Origin: Pseudomonas putida | GTDB lineage: Bacteria; Pseudomonadota; Gammaproteobacteria; Pseudomonadales; Pseudomonadaceae | Assembly: GCF_028682395.1 (NCBI RefSeq) | Contig: NZ_JANHLC010000014.1 | Coordinates: 1-64,000 of the forward strand | Length of the DNA stretch: 64,000 nucleotides | Direction: 5' to 3' | Shown here: positions 19,975-28,813 of the stretch, one piece after another | Layout: the number at the start of each line of letters is the position of its first letter | How positions within the stretch are numbered: position 1 is the first letter of the stretch | Translations under genes and position numbers: made by a program | Notes under the pieces: model-generated | The model's input: the letters and a program-made list of their open reading frames with translations, nothing else | What the model was told of the DNA's origin: nothing | Database searches by the model: none

Positions 19975-20610
19975 ATGACTATTGGTGTAGTCGGTCGTAA
20001 ATGCGGTATGACCCGTATTTTCACCGAAGAAGGTGTCTCCATTCCGGTCACGGTCATTGAGATCGAGCCGAATCGCGTCACCCAGTTCAAAACTGAAGAG
20101 ACCGATGGCTATCGTGCAGTGCAAGTCACTGTCGGCGAGCGTCGTGCTTCGCGTGTCACAGCTGCTCAAGCTGGCCACTTCGCTAAGGCGAACGTAGCTG
20201 CTGGTCGTACCGTAATGGAATTCCGCCTTGAAGAAGGCGAGTACCAGGCAGGCGATCTGATCAACGCTGAAATCTTCGCTGCAGGTCAACTGGTTGATGT
20301 AACCGGTCAGTCCAAAGGTAAAGGCTTCCAGGGTACGATCAAGCGCTGGAACTTCCGCGGGCAAGATAATACCCACGGTAACTCCGTGTCCCACCGCGTC
20401 CCAGGCTCTATCGGCCAGTGCCAGACTCCTGGTCGTGTATTCAAGGGCAAAAAAATGTCCGGTCATATGGGCGCTGAGCGCGTGACCGTGCAGTCCCTGG
20501 AAGTAGTGCGCGTGGACGCTGAACGCAATCTGTTGTTGGTCAAGGGCGCTGTTCCTGGCGCTACTGGCGGCAACTTGGTTGTACGTCCAGCAGCCAAGGC
20601 TCGCGGTTAA
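19975..20610 (+). CDS. rplC: 50S ribosomal protein L3
   Basis: Early 23S assembly protein reaching toward the peptidyl-transferase centre. I chose ATG 19975 (MTIGVVGRKCGM, 211 aa) after a TGAGG site; an in-frame start 33 bp upstream lacks one and does not resemble the family. The loop GNSVSHRVPGSIGQ carries the Gln that PrmB methylates in E. coli. Confidence 0.98.
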   Translation: MTIGVVGRKCGMTRIFTEEGVSIPVTVIEIEPNRVTQFKTEETDGYRAVQVTVGERRASRVTAAQAGHFAKANVAAGRTVMEFRLEEGEYQAGDLINAEIFAAGQLVDVTGQSKGKGFQGTIKRWNFRGQDNTHGNSVSHRVPGSIGQCQTPGRVFKGKKMSGHMGAERVTVQSLEVVRVDAERNLLLVKGAVPGATGGNLVVRPAAKARG

Positions 20611-20622
20611 GGGGAAGCTGAC

Positions 20623-21225
20623 ATGCAATTAAATGTAAATGACGCTCAAGCGATCGAAGTTTCCGAACTGACATTTGGCGGCGAGTTCAACGAGACGCTG
20701 GTTCACCAAGCAGTCGTGGCCTACATGGCCGGCGGCCGTCAAGGTAGCAAGCAGCAAAAGACCCGTTCCGACGTTCGTGGTGGCGGTAAGCGCCCTTGGC
20801 GTCAGAAAGGTACTGGCCGTGCTCGTGCCGGTACTATCCGTAGCCCAATCTGGCGTGGCGGCGGTACCACTTTCGCAGCTCGTCCACAGGATCACTCCCA
20901 GAAGCTGAACAAGAAGATGTATCGCGCAGCAATGCGTTCCATCCTTGCTGAGCTGGTGCGTACTGATCGTCTGGTCGTGGTTCAGGACTTCGCTGTTGAA
21001 GCTCCAAAAACCAAAGATCTGCTGAACAAACTGACTGGCATGGGTCTGACCGACGTTCTGATCGTGTCTGACGCAGTTGATCAGAACCTGTACCTGGCTG
21101 CTCGTAACCTGCCTCACGTCGACGTGCGTGACGTACAGGGTTCCGATCCAGTTAGTCTGATCGCATACGACAAGGTGTTGATCACCGTGTCGGCCGTGAA
21201 GAAATTCGAGGAGCTGCTGGGATGA
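20623..21225 (+). CDS. rplD: 50S ribosomal protein L4
   Basis: Lines the peptide exit tunnel with its extended loop ([18 protein letters not shown]). In E. coli L4 represses its own S10 operon by attenuation, but the leader here is too short for that structure. The protein has 200 aa. Its stop overlaps the rplW start by 4 bp. Confidence 0.99.
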
Positions 21226-21521
21226 ACCAGGAACGCGTATTTAAAGTTCTGCTTGGCCCGCACGTTTCCGAGAAGGCTACGGTTCTGGCAGATAAGAAAG
21301 GTCAGTTCGTTTTCAAGGTTGCTACTGACGCAACCAAGCTGGAAATCAAGAAGGCCGTCGAAAGCCTGTTCAGCGTGAAAGTAGAGCGTGTGACTACCCT
21401 GAACGTTCTGGGTAAAAGCAAGCGCACTGCTCGCGGTCTGGGCAAGCGTAATGACTGGAAGAAGGCAGTTATCTCCCTTCAGCCAGGCCAAGATCTCGAT
21501 TTCAGCAGCAGTGCTGAGTAA
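21222..21521 (+). CDS. rplW: 50S ribosomal protein L23
   Basis: Sits at the tunnel exit and is a docking site for trigger factor and SRP. The 99-aa sequence contains [22 protein letters not shown] and the loop [21 protein letters not shown]. It overlaps rplD by 4 bp (ATGA). Confidence 0.98.
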
Positions 21522-21535
21522 GGAAGGGGTGCATC

Positions 21536-22360
21536 ATGGCAATCGTTAAATGCAAACCGACTTCCCCTGGCCGCCGTTTTGTGGTCAAGGTGGTCAACCA
21601 GGAGCTGCATAAAGGCGCTCCTCACGCACCGCTGCTCGAGAAAAAATCGAAGTCTGGTGGTCGTAACAACAATGGCCGTATTACCACTCGCCACATCGGT
21701 GGTGGTCATAAGCAGCACTATCGTCTGGTCGATTTCCGTCGCAATGACAAAGATGGCATCGCTGCCACTGTCGAGCGCATCGAATACGATCCAAACCGTA
21801 CTGCTCACATCGCTCTGCTGCTGTACGCAGATGGCGAGCGTCGCTACATCATCGCCCCTAAAGGCGTGAGCGCTGGCGACCAGCTGATCGCAGGTGCTTT
21901 GGCGCCGATCAAGCCGGGTAACGCTCTGCAACTGCGTAACATCCCAGTGGGTAGCACCGTACATGGCATCGAGTTGAAGCCAGGTAAAGGCGCTCAGATC
22001 GCTCGTTCCGCTGGTGCTTCGGCTCAGTTGATCGCTCGTGAAGGTGTCTATGTGACCCTGCGTCTGCGTTCCGGTGAAATGCGTAAAGTGTTGTCGGAAT
22101 GCCGTGCAACGCTGGGCGAAGTCTCGAACTCCGAGCATAGCCTGCGTTCCCTGGGTAAAGCTGGTGCCAAACGCTGGCGTGGCGTTCGCCCAACCGTTCG
22201 TGGTGTTGCCATGAACCCGGTTGACCACCCACATGGTGGTGGTGAAGGTCGTACCTCTGGTGGTCGTCATCCGGTATCGCCATGGGGCTTCCCGACTAAG
22301 GGCGCGAAGACTCGTGGTAATAAGCGTACCGACAAAATGATCGTCCGTCGTCGCAAGTAA
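21536..22360 (+). CDS. rplB: 50S ribosomal protein L2
   Basis: Required for subunit association and close to the peptidyl-transferase centre. The length is 274 aa, with an OB domain, an SH3-like domain, and the conserved tail [18 protein letters not shown] that carries the functionally important His. The C-terminus is highly basic. It follows rplW by 14 bp. Confidence 0.99.
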
Positions 22361-22376
22361 ATAGAGGGATACGACA

Positions 22377-22652
22377 GTGCCACGTTCTCTGAAAAAAGGT
22401 CCTTTTATTGATCTTCACCTACTGAAGAAGATCGAAGTGGCGGCGGAAAAGAACGATCGCAAACCAGTTAAGACCTGGTCGCGTCGTTCGATGATCCTGC
22501 CACAAATGGTCGGTCTGACCATCGCAGTACACAACGGTCGTCAACACGTCCCAGTTCTCGTTAACGAAGACATGGTCGGCCACAAACTGGGCGAGTTCGC
22601 CGGTACCCGCACTTATCGTGGGCACGTGGCTGACAAGAAAGCCAAGCGTTAA
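22377..22652 (+). CDS. rpsS: 30S ribosomal protein S19
   Basis: 30S head protein that pairs with S13 and forms a bridge to 50S L5. The 91-aa sequence begins PRSLKKGPFIDLHLLKK and contains the WSRRSMI and VGHKLGEFAGTRTY motifs. The start is GTG. It is tightly packed between rplB and rplV. Confidence 0.99.
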   Translation: MPRSLKKGPFIDLHLLKKIEVAAEKNDRKPVKTWSRRSMILPQMVGLTIAVHNGRQHVPVLVNEDMVGHKLGEFAGTRTYRGHVADKKAKR

Positions 22653-22663
22653 GGGGTTAGGAA

Positions 22664-22996
22664 ATGGAAGTAGCCGCTAAGTTGTCGGGCGCTCGAATCT
22701 CCGCCCAGAAAGCCCGCTTGGTCGCCGACCAGATCCGCGGGAAGAAGGTGGGCGAAGCGCTCAACCTGTTGGCTTTCAGCAGTAAGAAAGCCGCCGAGAT
22801 CATGAAGAAAGTGCTGGAGTCGGCCGTAGCCAACGCCGAGCATAACGAAGGCGCAGACGTTGATGACCTGAAGGTCAGCACCGTTTTCGTCAACGAAGGG
22901 CGTTCGCTGAAGCGCATCATGCCGCGTGCCAAAGGCCGTGCTGATCGCATCGTCAAGCGGTCTTGCCATATCACTGTCAAGGTTGCTGACAAGTAA
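22664..22996 (+). CDS. rplV: 50S ribosomal protein L22
   Basis: Contributes a long beta-hairpin to the exit tunnel, the region where macrolide-resistance changes occur; the hairpin tip here ([10 protein letters not shown]) is wild-type-like. The 110-aa length is normal. It lies between rpsS and rpsC with 11- and 13-bp spacers. Confidence 0.99.
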
Positions 22997-23009
22997 CGGA
23001 GTCGAAGAG

Positions 23010-23696
23010 ATGGGTCAGAAAGTACATCCCATTGGCATTCGCCTGGGAATCGTCAAGGAGCACACCTCCGTCTGGTACGCAGACGGTCGGACTTATGCGG
23101 ACTACTTGTTCGCTGATCTGAAGGTGCGTGAGTATCTCCAAGACAAACTAAAAAGCGCGTCCGTAAGCCGTATCGACATCCATCGTCCGGCCCAAACTGC
23201 ACGTATCACCATCCACACCGCTCGCCCAGGTATCGTTATCGGGAAGAAAGGTGAAGATGTTGAGAAACTGCGTCAGGACCTGACCAAGCAAATGGGTGTG
23301 CCTGTGCACATCAATATCGAAGAGATCCGTAAGCCGGAGCTCGACGGTATGCTGGTTGCGCAGAGCGTAGCTCAGCAGCTGGAGCGCCGTGTAATGTTCC
23401 GTCGCGCTATGAAGCGCGCAGTACAGAACGCAATGCGCATTGGTGCCAAAGGCATCAAAATCCAAGTGAGCGGTCGTCTCGGCGGTGCTGAAATCGCACG
23501 TACTGAATGGTATCGCGAAGGTCGTGTGCCACTGCACACCCTGCGTGCCGACATCGACTATGCCAACTACGAAGCTCACACCACCTACGGTGTGATCGGT
23601 GTAAAGGTTTGGATCTTCAAAGGCGAAGTAATTGGTGGTCGCCAAGAAGAGCTGAAGCCACAAGCACCAGCGCCTCGTAAAAAAGCTGCTAAGTAA
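23010..23696 (+). CDS. rpsC: 30S ribosomal protein S3
   Basis: Head protein at the mRNA entry tunnel with helicase-assisting basic residues. I chose ATG 23010 ([15 protein letters not shown], 228 aa); upstream in-frame starts lie inside rplV. The type-II KH domain has the GxxG loop IGKKG. The C-terminal tail is rich in Lys, Pro and Ala. Confidence 0.98.
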
Positions 23697-23708
23697 GGGG
23701 TACGCCAA

Positions 23709-24122
23709 ATGTTGCAACCAAAGCGTACGAAGTTCCGCAAGCAAATGACTGGCCACAACCGTGGTCTGGCATTGCGCGGTAGCAAAGTCAGCTTCGGCGA
23801 ATATGCGCTGAAGTCTGTAGCTCGTGGTCGTCTCACCGCTCGTCAGATCGAGTCAGCGCGTCGTGCACTGACCCGTCACGTAAAACGTGGCGGCAAGATC
23901 TGGATCCGTGTATTCCCGGACAAGCCTATTTCCAAGAAGCCACTCGAAGTTCGGATGGGTAAAGGTAAGGGTAACGTGGAATATTGGGTTGCCCAGATTC
24001 AGCCAGGCAAAGTCCTGTATGAAATCGAGGGTGTTACTGAAGAGCTGGCGCGTGAGGCTTTCGCCCTGGCTGCTGCAAAGCTGCCGCTCGCCACCTCCTT
24101 TGTTAAACGGACGGTGATGTGA
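23709..24122 (+). CDS. rplP: 50S ribosomal protein L16
   Basis: Organizes 23S rRNA near the A site and interacts with tRNA. The 137-aa protein begins [19 protein letters not shown], and the loop with VAYGRFG-type position reads [10 protein letters not shown]. It overlaps rpmC by one base (TGATG). Confidence 0.98.
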
Positions 24123-24313
24123 TGAAAGCGAATGAACTTCGTGAAAAATCCGCACAGCAGCTGAACGAGCAACTGCTCGGCTTGCTGCGCGACCAGTTCA
24201 ATCTGCGCATGCAGAAAGCAACTGGCCAGTTGGGGCAGTCGCATCTGCTCTCGCAAGTTAAGCGTGACATCGCTCGCGTGAAGACTGTGCTCAACCAGCA
24301 GGCAGGTAAGTAA
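24122..24313 (+). CDS. rpmC: 50S ribosomal protein L29
   Basis: Small helical protein near the tunnel exit next to L23. I chose ATG 24122, which gives the 63-aa family length ([10 protein letters not shown]); a GTG one codon earlier is in frame but unlikely. Translation is probably coupled to rplP by the TGATG overlap. Confidence 0.97.
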
Positions 24314-24315
24314 TC

Positions 24316-24582
24316 ATGGCTGAAGCCGAAAAAACTGTCCGTACGCTGACTGGCCGTGTTGTCAGCGACAAGATGGACAAGACCATCACCGTTCTGATCG
24401 AGCGTCGCGTTAAGCACCCGATCTACGGTAAATACGTTAAGCGTTCGACTAAGCTGCACGCGCACGACGAAACCAATCAGTGCCACATCGGCGACAAAGT
24501 CACTATTCGTGAAACTCGTCCGTTGGCCAAGACTAAGTCTTGGGCACTGGTTGATGTTCTCGAACGCGCTGTGGAAGTCTAA
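24316..24582 (+). CDS. rpsQ: 30S ribosomal protein S17
   Basis: Primary 16S rRNA-binding protein with an OB fold. The 88-aa sequence contains GRVVSDKMDKTITV and the RRVKHPIYGKYVKRS loop. It starts 2 bp after rpmC. Confidence 0.98.
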   Translation: MAEAEKTVRTLTGRVVSDKMDKTITVLIERRVKHPIYGKYVKRSTKLHAHDETNQCHIGDKVTIRETRPLAKTKSWALVDVLERAVEV

Positions 24583-24605
24583 GGACTAGGGGTCGGAGAA
24601 ATTAT

Positions 24606-24974
24606 ATGATTCAGACTCAATCCATGCTCGATGTGGCCGATAACAGCGGCGCTCGCCGCGTTATGTGCATCAAGGTGCTGGGTGGCTCCCATCGTCGTTA
24701 CGCTGGTATCGGTGACATCATCAAAGTTACCGTCAAGGAAGCAATTCCGCGCGGTAAGGTGAAAAAAGGCCAAGTGATGACTGCTGTCGTAGTCCGCACT
24801 CGCCATGGTGTTCGTCGCGCTGACGGCTCCATCATCCGCTTTGATGGCAACGCTGCTGTTCTGCTGAACAACAAGCAAGAGCCGATCGGCACCCGTATCT
24901 TTGGGCCAGTGACCCGTGAACTTCGTACTGAGAAGTTCATGAAGATCGTCTCGCTCGCCCCAGAAGTGCTGTAA
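24606..24974 (+). CDS. rplN: 50S ribosomal protein L14
   Basis: Forms intersubunit bridges and is the binding site of the silencing factor RsfS. The 122-aa sequence begins MIQTQSMLDVADNSGARRVMC, a highly conserved family signature. It follows rpsQ by 23 bp with no terminator or promoter evident, so S10 and spc genes are contiguous here. Confidence 0.99.
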   Translation: MIQTQSMLDVADNSGARRVMCIKVLGGSHRRYAGIGDIIKVTVKEAIPRGKVKKGQVMTAVVVRTRHGVRRADGSIIRFDGNAAVLLNNKQEPIGTRIFGPVTRELRTEKFMKIVSLAPEVL

Positions 24975-24985
24975 GGAGATCCGAC

Positions 24986-25300
24986 ATGCAAAAGATTCGT
25001 CGTGACGACGAGATCATCGTGATCGCCGGCAAGGACAAGGGTAAGCGCGGTAAGGTGCTTAAGGTTCTCGCTGATGACCGTCTGGTCGTCGGTGGTTTGA
25101 ACCTGGTTAAGCGTCATACCAAGCCTAACCCGATGTCGGGCGTACAGGGCGGTATCGTCGAGAAAGAAGCGCCACTGCACGCTTCTAACGTCGCCATTTT
25201 CAACGGCGAAACCAACAAGGCTGACCGCGTTGGTTTCAAAGTAGAAGACGGCAAGAAAATTCGTGTCTTCAAGTCGACCCAAAAAGCGGTTGATGCTTGA
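24986..25300 (+). CDS. rplX: 50S ribosomal protein L24
   Basis: Assembly initiator of 50S located at the tunnel exit. The N-terminal KOW motif (IRRDDEIIVIAGKDKGKRGKVL) is clear. The length is 104 aa. It lies between rplN and rplE in standard order. Confidence 0.98.
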   Translation: MQKIRRDDEIIVIAGKDKGKRGKVLKVLADDRLVVGGLNLVKRHTKPNPMSGVQGGIVEKEAPLHASNVAIFNGETNKADRVGFKVEDGKKIRVFKSTQKAVDA

Positions 25301-25322
25301 ACACTGCTAGGTAGATAAGACC

Positions 25323-25862
25323 ATGGCACGACTACAAGAGATTTACCGGAAGGAAATCGCTCCCAAGCTTAAGGAAGAACTTAAGCTCGGGAACGTGATG
25401 GAAGTTCCGCGCGTTACCAAAATCACCCTGAACATGGGTCTGGGCGAAGCGATCGGCGACAAAAAAGTCATCGAGCACGCTGTTGCTGACCTGGAAAAGA
25501 TCACCGGCCAGAAAGTCATCGTGACCTACGCTCGGAAATCCATCGCTGGCTTTAAAGTCCGTGAAGGTTGGCCGATCGGCGTCAAAGTGACCCTGCGCCG
25601 TGAGCGTATGTACGAATTCCTGGATCGTCTGCTGTCGATCTCCCTGCCTCGGGTTCGCGACTTCCGCGGCCTGAATGCCAAGTCCTTCGATGGTCGTGGT
25701 AACTACAGCATGGGCGTTAAAGAGCAGATCATCTTCCCGGAAATCGACTACGACAAGATCGATGCTCTCCGCGGTCTGGACATCACCCTGACCACCACTG
25801 CTCGGACGGATGAAGAAGGTCGCGCATTGCTGCGTGCTTTCAAATTCCCGTTCCGCAACTGA
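25323..25862 (+). CDS. rplE: 50S ribosomal protein L5
   Basis: Binds 5S rRNA with L18 and L25 in the central protuberance and touches P-site tRNA. The 179-aa sequence contains VPRVTKITLNMGLGEA and the conserved region LPRVRDFRGLN. The start ATG follows after a 22-bp spacer. Confidence 0.99.
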   Translation: MARLQEIYRKEIAPKLKEELKLGNVMEVPRVTKITLNMGLGEAIGDKKVIEHAVADLEKITGQKVIVTYARKSIAGFKVREGWPIGVKVTLRRERMYEFLDRLLSISLPRVRDFRGLNAKSFDGRGNYSMGVKEQIIFPEIDYDKIDALRGLDITLTTTARTDEEGRALLRAFKFPFRN

Positions 25863-25875
25863 TTGGAGTAGGAAA

Positions 25876-26181
25876 ATGGCCAAGAAGAGCATGAAAAACC
25901 GCGAGCTGAAGCGTCAGCTCACGGTCGCTAAGTACGCCAAGAAGCGTGCAGAGCTGAAAGCTATCATCGTTGATCTGAACGCAAGTCCAGAGGCGCGTTG
26001 GGAAGCTTCCGTTGCCCTGCAGAAGCAGCCACGTGATGCAAGCGCTTCGCGCATGCGCAATCGCTGCCGCATCACCGGTCGTCCGCACGGCGTTTACCGC
26101 AAGTTCGGCCTTGGCCGTAACAAGCTGCGTGAAGCTGCAATGCGTGGTGACGTTCCAGGTCTGGTTAAAGCCAGCTGGTAA
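25876..26181 (+). CDS. rpsN: 30S ribosomal protein S14 (zinc-independent long form)
   Basis: Late-assembling 30S head protein. At 101 aa it is the long form that lacks the CxxC-CxxC zinc ribbon (only one Cys is visible). I chose ATG 25876 (MAKKSMKNREL) after a TAGGA site; the open frame upstream lies in rplE. It is the last gene before an internal terminator. Confidence 0.98.
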   Translation: MAKKSMKNRELKRQLTVAKYAKKRAELKAIIVDLNASPEARWEASVALQKQPRDASASRMRNRCRITGRPHGVYRKFGLGRNKLREAAMRGDVPGLVKASW

Positions 26182-26244
26182 GTCATACCGCCAAAGTCTC
26201 GGCGTTCGGGTTCTCAGGAACCTGACCGTCGGTGACCTTGAACT

Positions 26245-26277
26245 TGAATCAAGCCCCTTTTGGGGCTTGATTCATTT
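26245..26277 (+). terminator. Internal terminator between rpsN and rpsH
   Basis: A perfect 13-bp inverted repeat (26245-26257 with 26262-26274) has a TTTT loop and a short TTT tail. It interrupts the spc operon, separating rpsJ-rpsN from rpsH onward. Confidence 0.75.
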
Positions 26278-26295
26278 CTGGCGTATGTCTAGAAT
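26267..26295 (+). promoter_or_regulatory. Promoter of rpsH-rpmJ embedded in the terminator
   Basis: TTGATT (26267-26272) and TAGAAT (26290-26295) have exactly 17-bp spacing. The -35 box is part of the descending arm of the preceding hairpin. The discriminator GACCGG is GC-rich. The predicted start is near 26302, about 90 nt before rpsH. Confidence 0.72.
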
Positions 26296-26392
26296 GACCG
26301 GCTCGCCTGAGCCCGCACTTTTTGTGTGCGTGCAGCTCGGCGAAAGTAGTAGCCGGAAGGCTAATTTTTTTTGTATCAGGAGCGTCTAGCCC

Positions 26393-26785
26393 ATGAGTAT
26401 GCAGGACCCGTTAGCGGACATGCTAACTCGAATCCGTAATGCCCAGATGGCTGAAAAGTCCGTCGTAAGCATGCCGTCTTCCACGTTGAAGGTGGCTGTA
26501 GCCAAGGTCCTGAAGGACGAAGGTTACATCGCGGGTTATCAGATCAGCAGCGAAACTAAGCCGTTGCTATCCATCGAGCTGAAGTACTTCGAAGGCCGTC
26601 CGGTCATCGAGGAAGTTAAGCGCGTTAGCCGTCCAGGCCTGCGTCAGTACAAGTCCGTCGATGATCTGCCAAAAGTTCGTGGCGGTCTCGGTGTGTCTAT
26701 CGTCTCCACCAACAAAGGTGTGATGACTGATCGTGCTGCGCGCGCTGCCGGTGTCGGCGGCGAAGTTCTTTGCACAGTGTTCTAA
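26393..26785 (+). CDS. rpsH: 30S ribosomal protein S8
   Basis: Central-domain 16S binding protein; in E. coli it is the translational regulator of the spc operon. The 130-aa sequence begins MSMQDPLADMLTRIRNAQ and ends with the conserved STNKGVMTDRAAR region. Here it is the first gene after the internal terminator and promoter. Confidence 0.99.
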   Translation: MSMQDPLADMLTRIRNAQMAEKSVVSMPSSTLKVAVAKVLKDEGYIAGYQISSETKPLLSIELKYFEGRPVIEEVKRVSRPGLRQYKSVDDLPKVRGGLGVSIVSTNKGVMTDRAARAAGVGGEVLCTVF

Positions 26786-26797
26786 GGGGGGATAAGC

Positions 26798-27331
26798 ATG
26801 TCTCGCGTCGCTAAGAACCCCGTTAAGCTGCCAGCAGGCGTTGAAGTAAAATTCGCCGGCCAACAGCTTTCGGTGAAGGGTGCCAAGGGCACTCTCGAAC
26901 TGAACGTACACTCGTCCGTTGAAATTGTTGAGGAAGCTGGTGAGCTGCGTTTCGCTGCTCGCAATGGCGACCAACAAACTCGTGCAATGGCCGGTACCAC
27001 TCGTGCGTTGGTAAACAACATGGTCCAGGGCGTAAGCCAAGGCTTCGAGCGCAAGCTCCAGCTGGTCGGTGTTGGTTACAAAGCGCAAGCAAAAGGCACA
27101 GTGCTGAACCTGGCTCTCGGCTTCTCGCACCCAGTGGATTACGAACTGCCGGAAGGCATCACCGCTGAGACTCCCAACCAGACCGATATCTTCATCCGAG
27201 GTATCGACAAGCAGTTGGTTGGTCAAGTGGCCGCTGAGATCCGCGACTTCCGTCCACCAGAGCCTTACAAAGGCAAAGGTGTGCGTTACGCAGACGAAGT
27301 CGTCCGCCGTAAAGAAGCCAAGAAGAAGTAG
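26798..27331 (+). CDS. rplF: 50S ribosomal protein L6
   Basis: Binds the sarcin-ricin region near the factor-binding site. The 177-aa protein is a tandem of two similar domains and contains the conserved PEPYKGKGVRYADEVVRRK near the C-terminus. It follows rpsH by 12 bp. Confidence 0.99.
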   Translation: MSRVAKNPVKLPAGVEVKFAGQQLSVKGAKGTLELNVHSSVEIVEEAGELRFAARNGDQQTRAMAGTTRALVNNMVQGVSQGFERKLQLVGVGYKAQAKGTVLNLALGFSHPVDYELPEGITAETPNQTDIFIRGIDKQLVGQVAAEIRDFRPPEPYKGKGVRYADEVVRRKEAKKK

Positions 27332-27341
27332 GGCATAGCAA

Positions 27342-27692
27342 ATGACCGACAAAAAAGTTACTCGACTGCGTCGCGCTCGCAAAGCACGCCTGAAAATGCA
27401 CGAACTCGAAGTCGTGCGTCTCTGCGTGTTCCGCTCTTCGCAGCACATCTATGCCCAGGTCATTTCGGCCGACGGCAACAAAGTCCTGGCAAGCGCCTCG
27501 ACTTTGGATAAAGAACTGCGTGATGGCGCCACTGGCAACATCGACGCGGCCACTAAGGTTGGCCAGCTGGTCGCTACGCGTGCAAAAGCCGCTGGCGTCT
27601 CGCAGGTGGCTTTCGACCGCTCTGGCTTCAAGTATCACGGCCGCGTCAAGGCGCTGGCTGATGCTGCTCGTGAAGCTGGGCTGGAGTTCTAA
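27342..27692 (+). CDS. rplR: 50S ribosomal protein L18
   Basis: Binds 5S rRNA in the central protuberance together with L5. The length is 116 aa, with a basic N-terminus (VTRLRRARKARLKM) and the conserved C-terminal FDRSGFKYHGRVKALADAAREAGLEF. Confidence 0.98.
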   Translation: MTDKKVTRLRRARKARLKMHELEVVRLCVFRSSQHIYAQVISADGNKVLASASTLDKELRDGATGNIDAATKVGQLVATRAKAAGVSQVAFDRSGFKYHGRVKALADAAREAGLEF

Positions 27693-27695
27693 GTT

Positions 27696-28196
27696 ATGTC
27701 AAATAACGACCAAAAGCGCGACGAAGGCTACATTGAGAAGCTGGTTCAAGTTAACCGCGTAGCCAAAACCGTTAAAGGCGGCCGTATCTTCACCTTCACC
27801 GCGTTGACCGTGGTTGGTGATGGTAAAGGCCGTGTTGGCTTCGGCCGTGGCAAGTCGCGTGAAGTGCCTGCTGCGATCCAGAAGGCAATGGAAGCTGCTC
27901 GCCGCAACATGATCCAGGTTGATCTGAACGGCACTACTCTGCAGTACGCAATGAAGTCCGCTCACGGTGCTTCCAAGGTGTACATGCAGCCTGCTTCTGA
28001 AGGTACCGGTATCATCGCTGGCGGCGCTATGCGTGCTGTCCTCGAAGTTGCTGGCGTTCAGAACGTTCTGGCCAAGTGCTACGGCTCGACTAACCCTGTA
28101 AACGTGGTTCACGCCACTTTCAAGGGTCTGAAGGCTATGCAGTCTCCTGAATCCATTGCCGCCAAGCGTGGCAAAAGCGTCAAGGAGATCTTCTGA
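27696..28196 (+). CDS. rpsE: 30S ribosomal protein S5
   Basis: Accuracy and mRNA-entry protein at the S4/S5 interface; the spectinomycin loop segment [13 protein letters not shown] is wild-type-like. The 166-aa length is normal, with the [15 protein letters not shown] motif. It starts 3 bp after rplR. Confidence 0.99.
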
Positions 28197-28198
28197 TC

Positions 28199-28375
28199 AT
28201 GGCTACCGTTAAAGTAACGCTGATCAAAAGCATGACCGGCCGTATCCCTAACCACAAACTGTGCGTTAAGGGTCTGGGTCTGCGTCGCATCGGTCACACT
28301 GTAGAAGTCCAGGATACTCCCGAGAATCGCGGGATGATCAACAAGGCTTACTACATGCTGCGTGTCGAGGGTTAA
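28199..28375 (+). CDS. rpmD: 50S ribosomal protein L30
   Basis: A 58-aa protein read directly from the sequence: it begins [17 protein letters not shown] and ends YYMLRVEG. The pattern [27 protein letters not shown] is diagnostic of bacterial L30. It starts 2 bp after rpsE and ends 3 bp before rplO, the standard position in the spc operon. Confidence 0.98.
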
Positions 28376-28378
28376 TCG

Positions 28379-28813
28379 ATGAAACTCAATGATCTGAGTC
28401 CAGCGCCGGGTTCCCGTCGCGAAAAGCATCGTCCGGGCCGTGGTATCGGTAGTGGTTTGGGTAAGACCGGTGGCCGTGGCCACAAGGGTCAAACCTCCCG
28501 CTCCGGTGGCACCATCGCTCCAGGCTTTGAAGGCGGTCAACAGCCGCTGCATCGTCGCCTGCCGAAGTTCGGCTTCGTTTCCCTGAAGGCCATGGATCGC
28601 GCAGAAGTGCGCACTTCCGAACTGGCTAAAGTGGTAGGCGACGTTGTAACTCTGCAGTCCCTGAAGGATGCCAACGTGATTAACCAAAACGTTCAGCGTG
28701 TGAAAATCATGCTGTCCGGCGACGTTACTCGCGCAGTCACCCTCAAAGGTATCGCCGCCACCAAAGGTGCGCGCGCGGCTATCGAAGCAGCTGGCGGCAA
28801 GTTCGAGGAATAA
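28379..28813 (+). CDS. rplO: 50S ribosomal protein L15
   Basis: Late assembly protein of 50S. The N-terminal Gly/Arg-rich extension (GRGIGSGLGKTGGRGHKGQTSRSG) penetrates the rRNA core. The length is 144 aa. SecY begins directly after the stop codon, which suggests translational coupling. Confidence 0.98.
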   Translation: MKLNDLSPAPGSRREKHRPGRGIGSGLGKTGGRGHKGQTSRSGGTIAPGFEGGQQPLHRRLPKFGFVSLKAMDRAEVRTSELAKVVGDVVTLQSLKDANVINQNVQRVKIMLSGDVTRAVTLKGIAATKGARAAIEAAGGKFEE

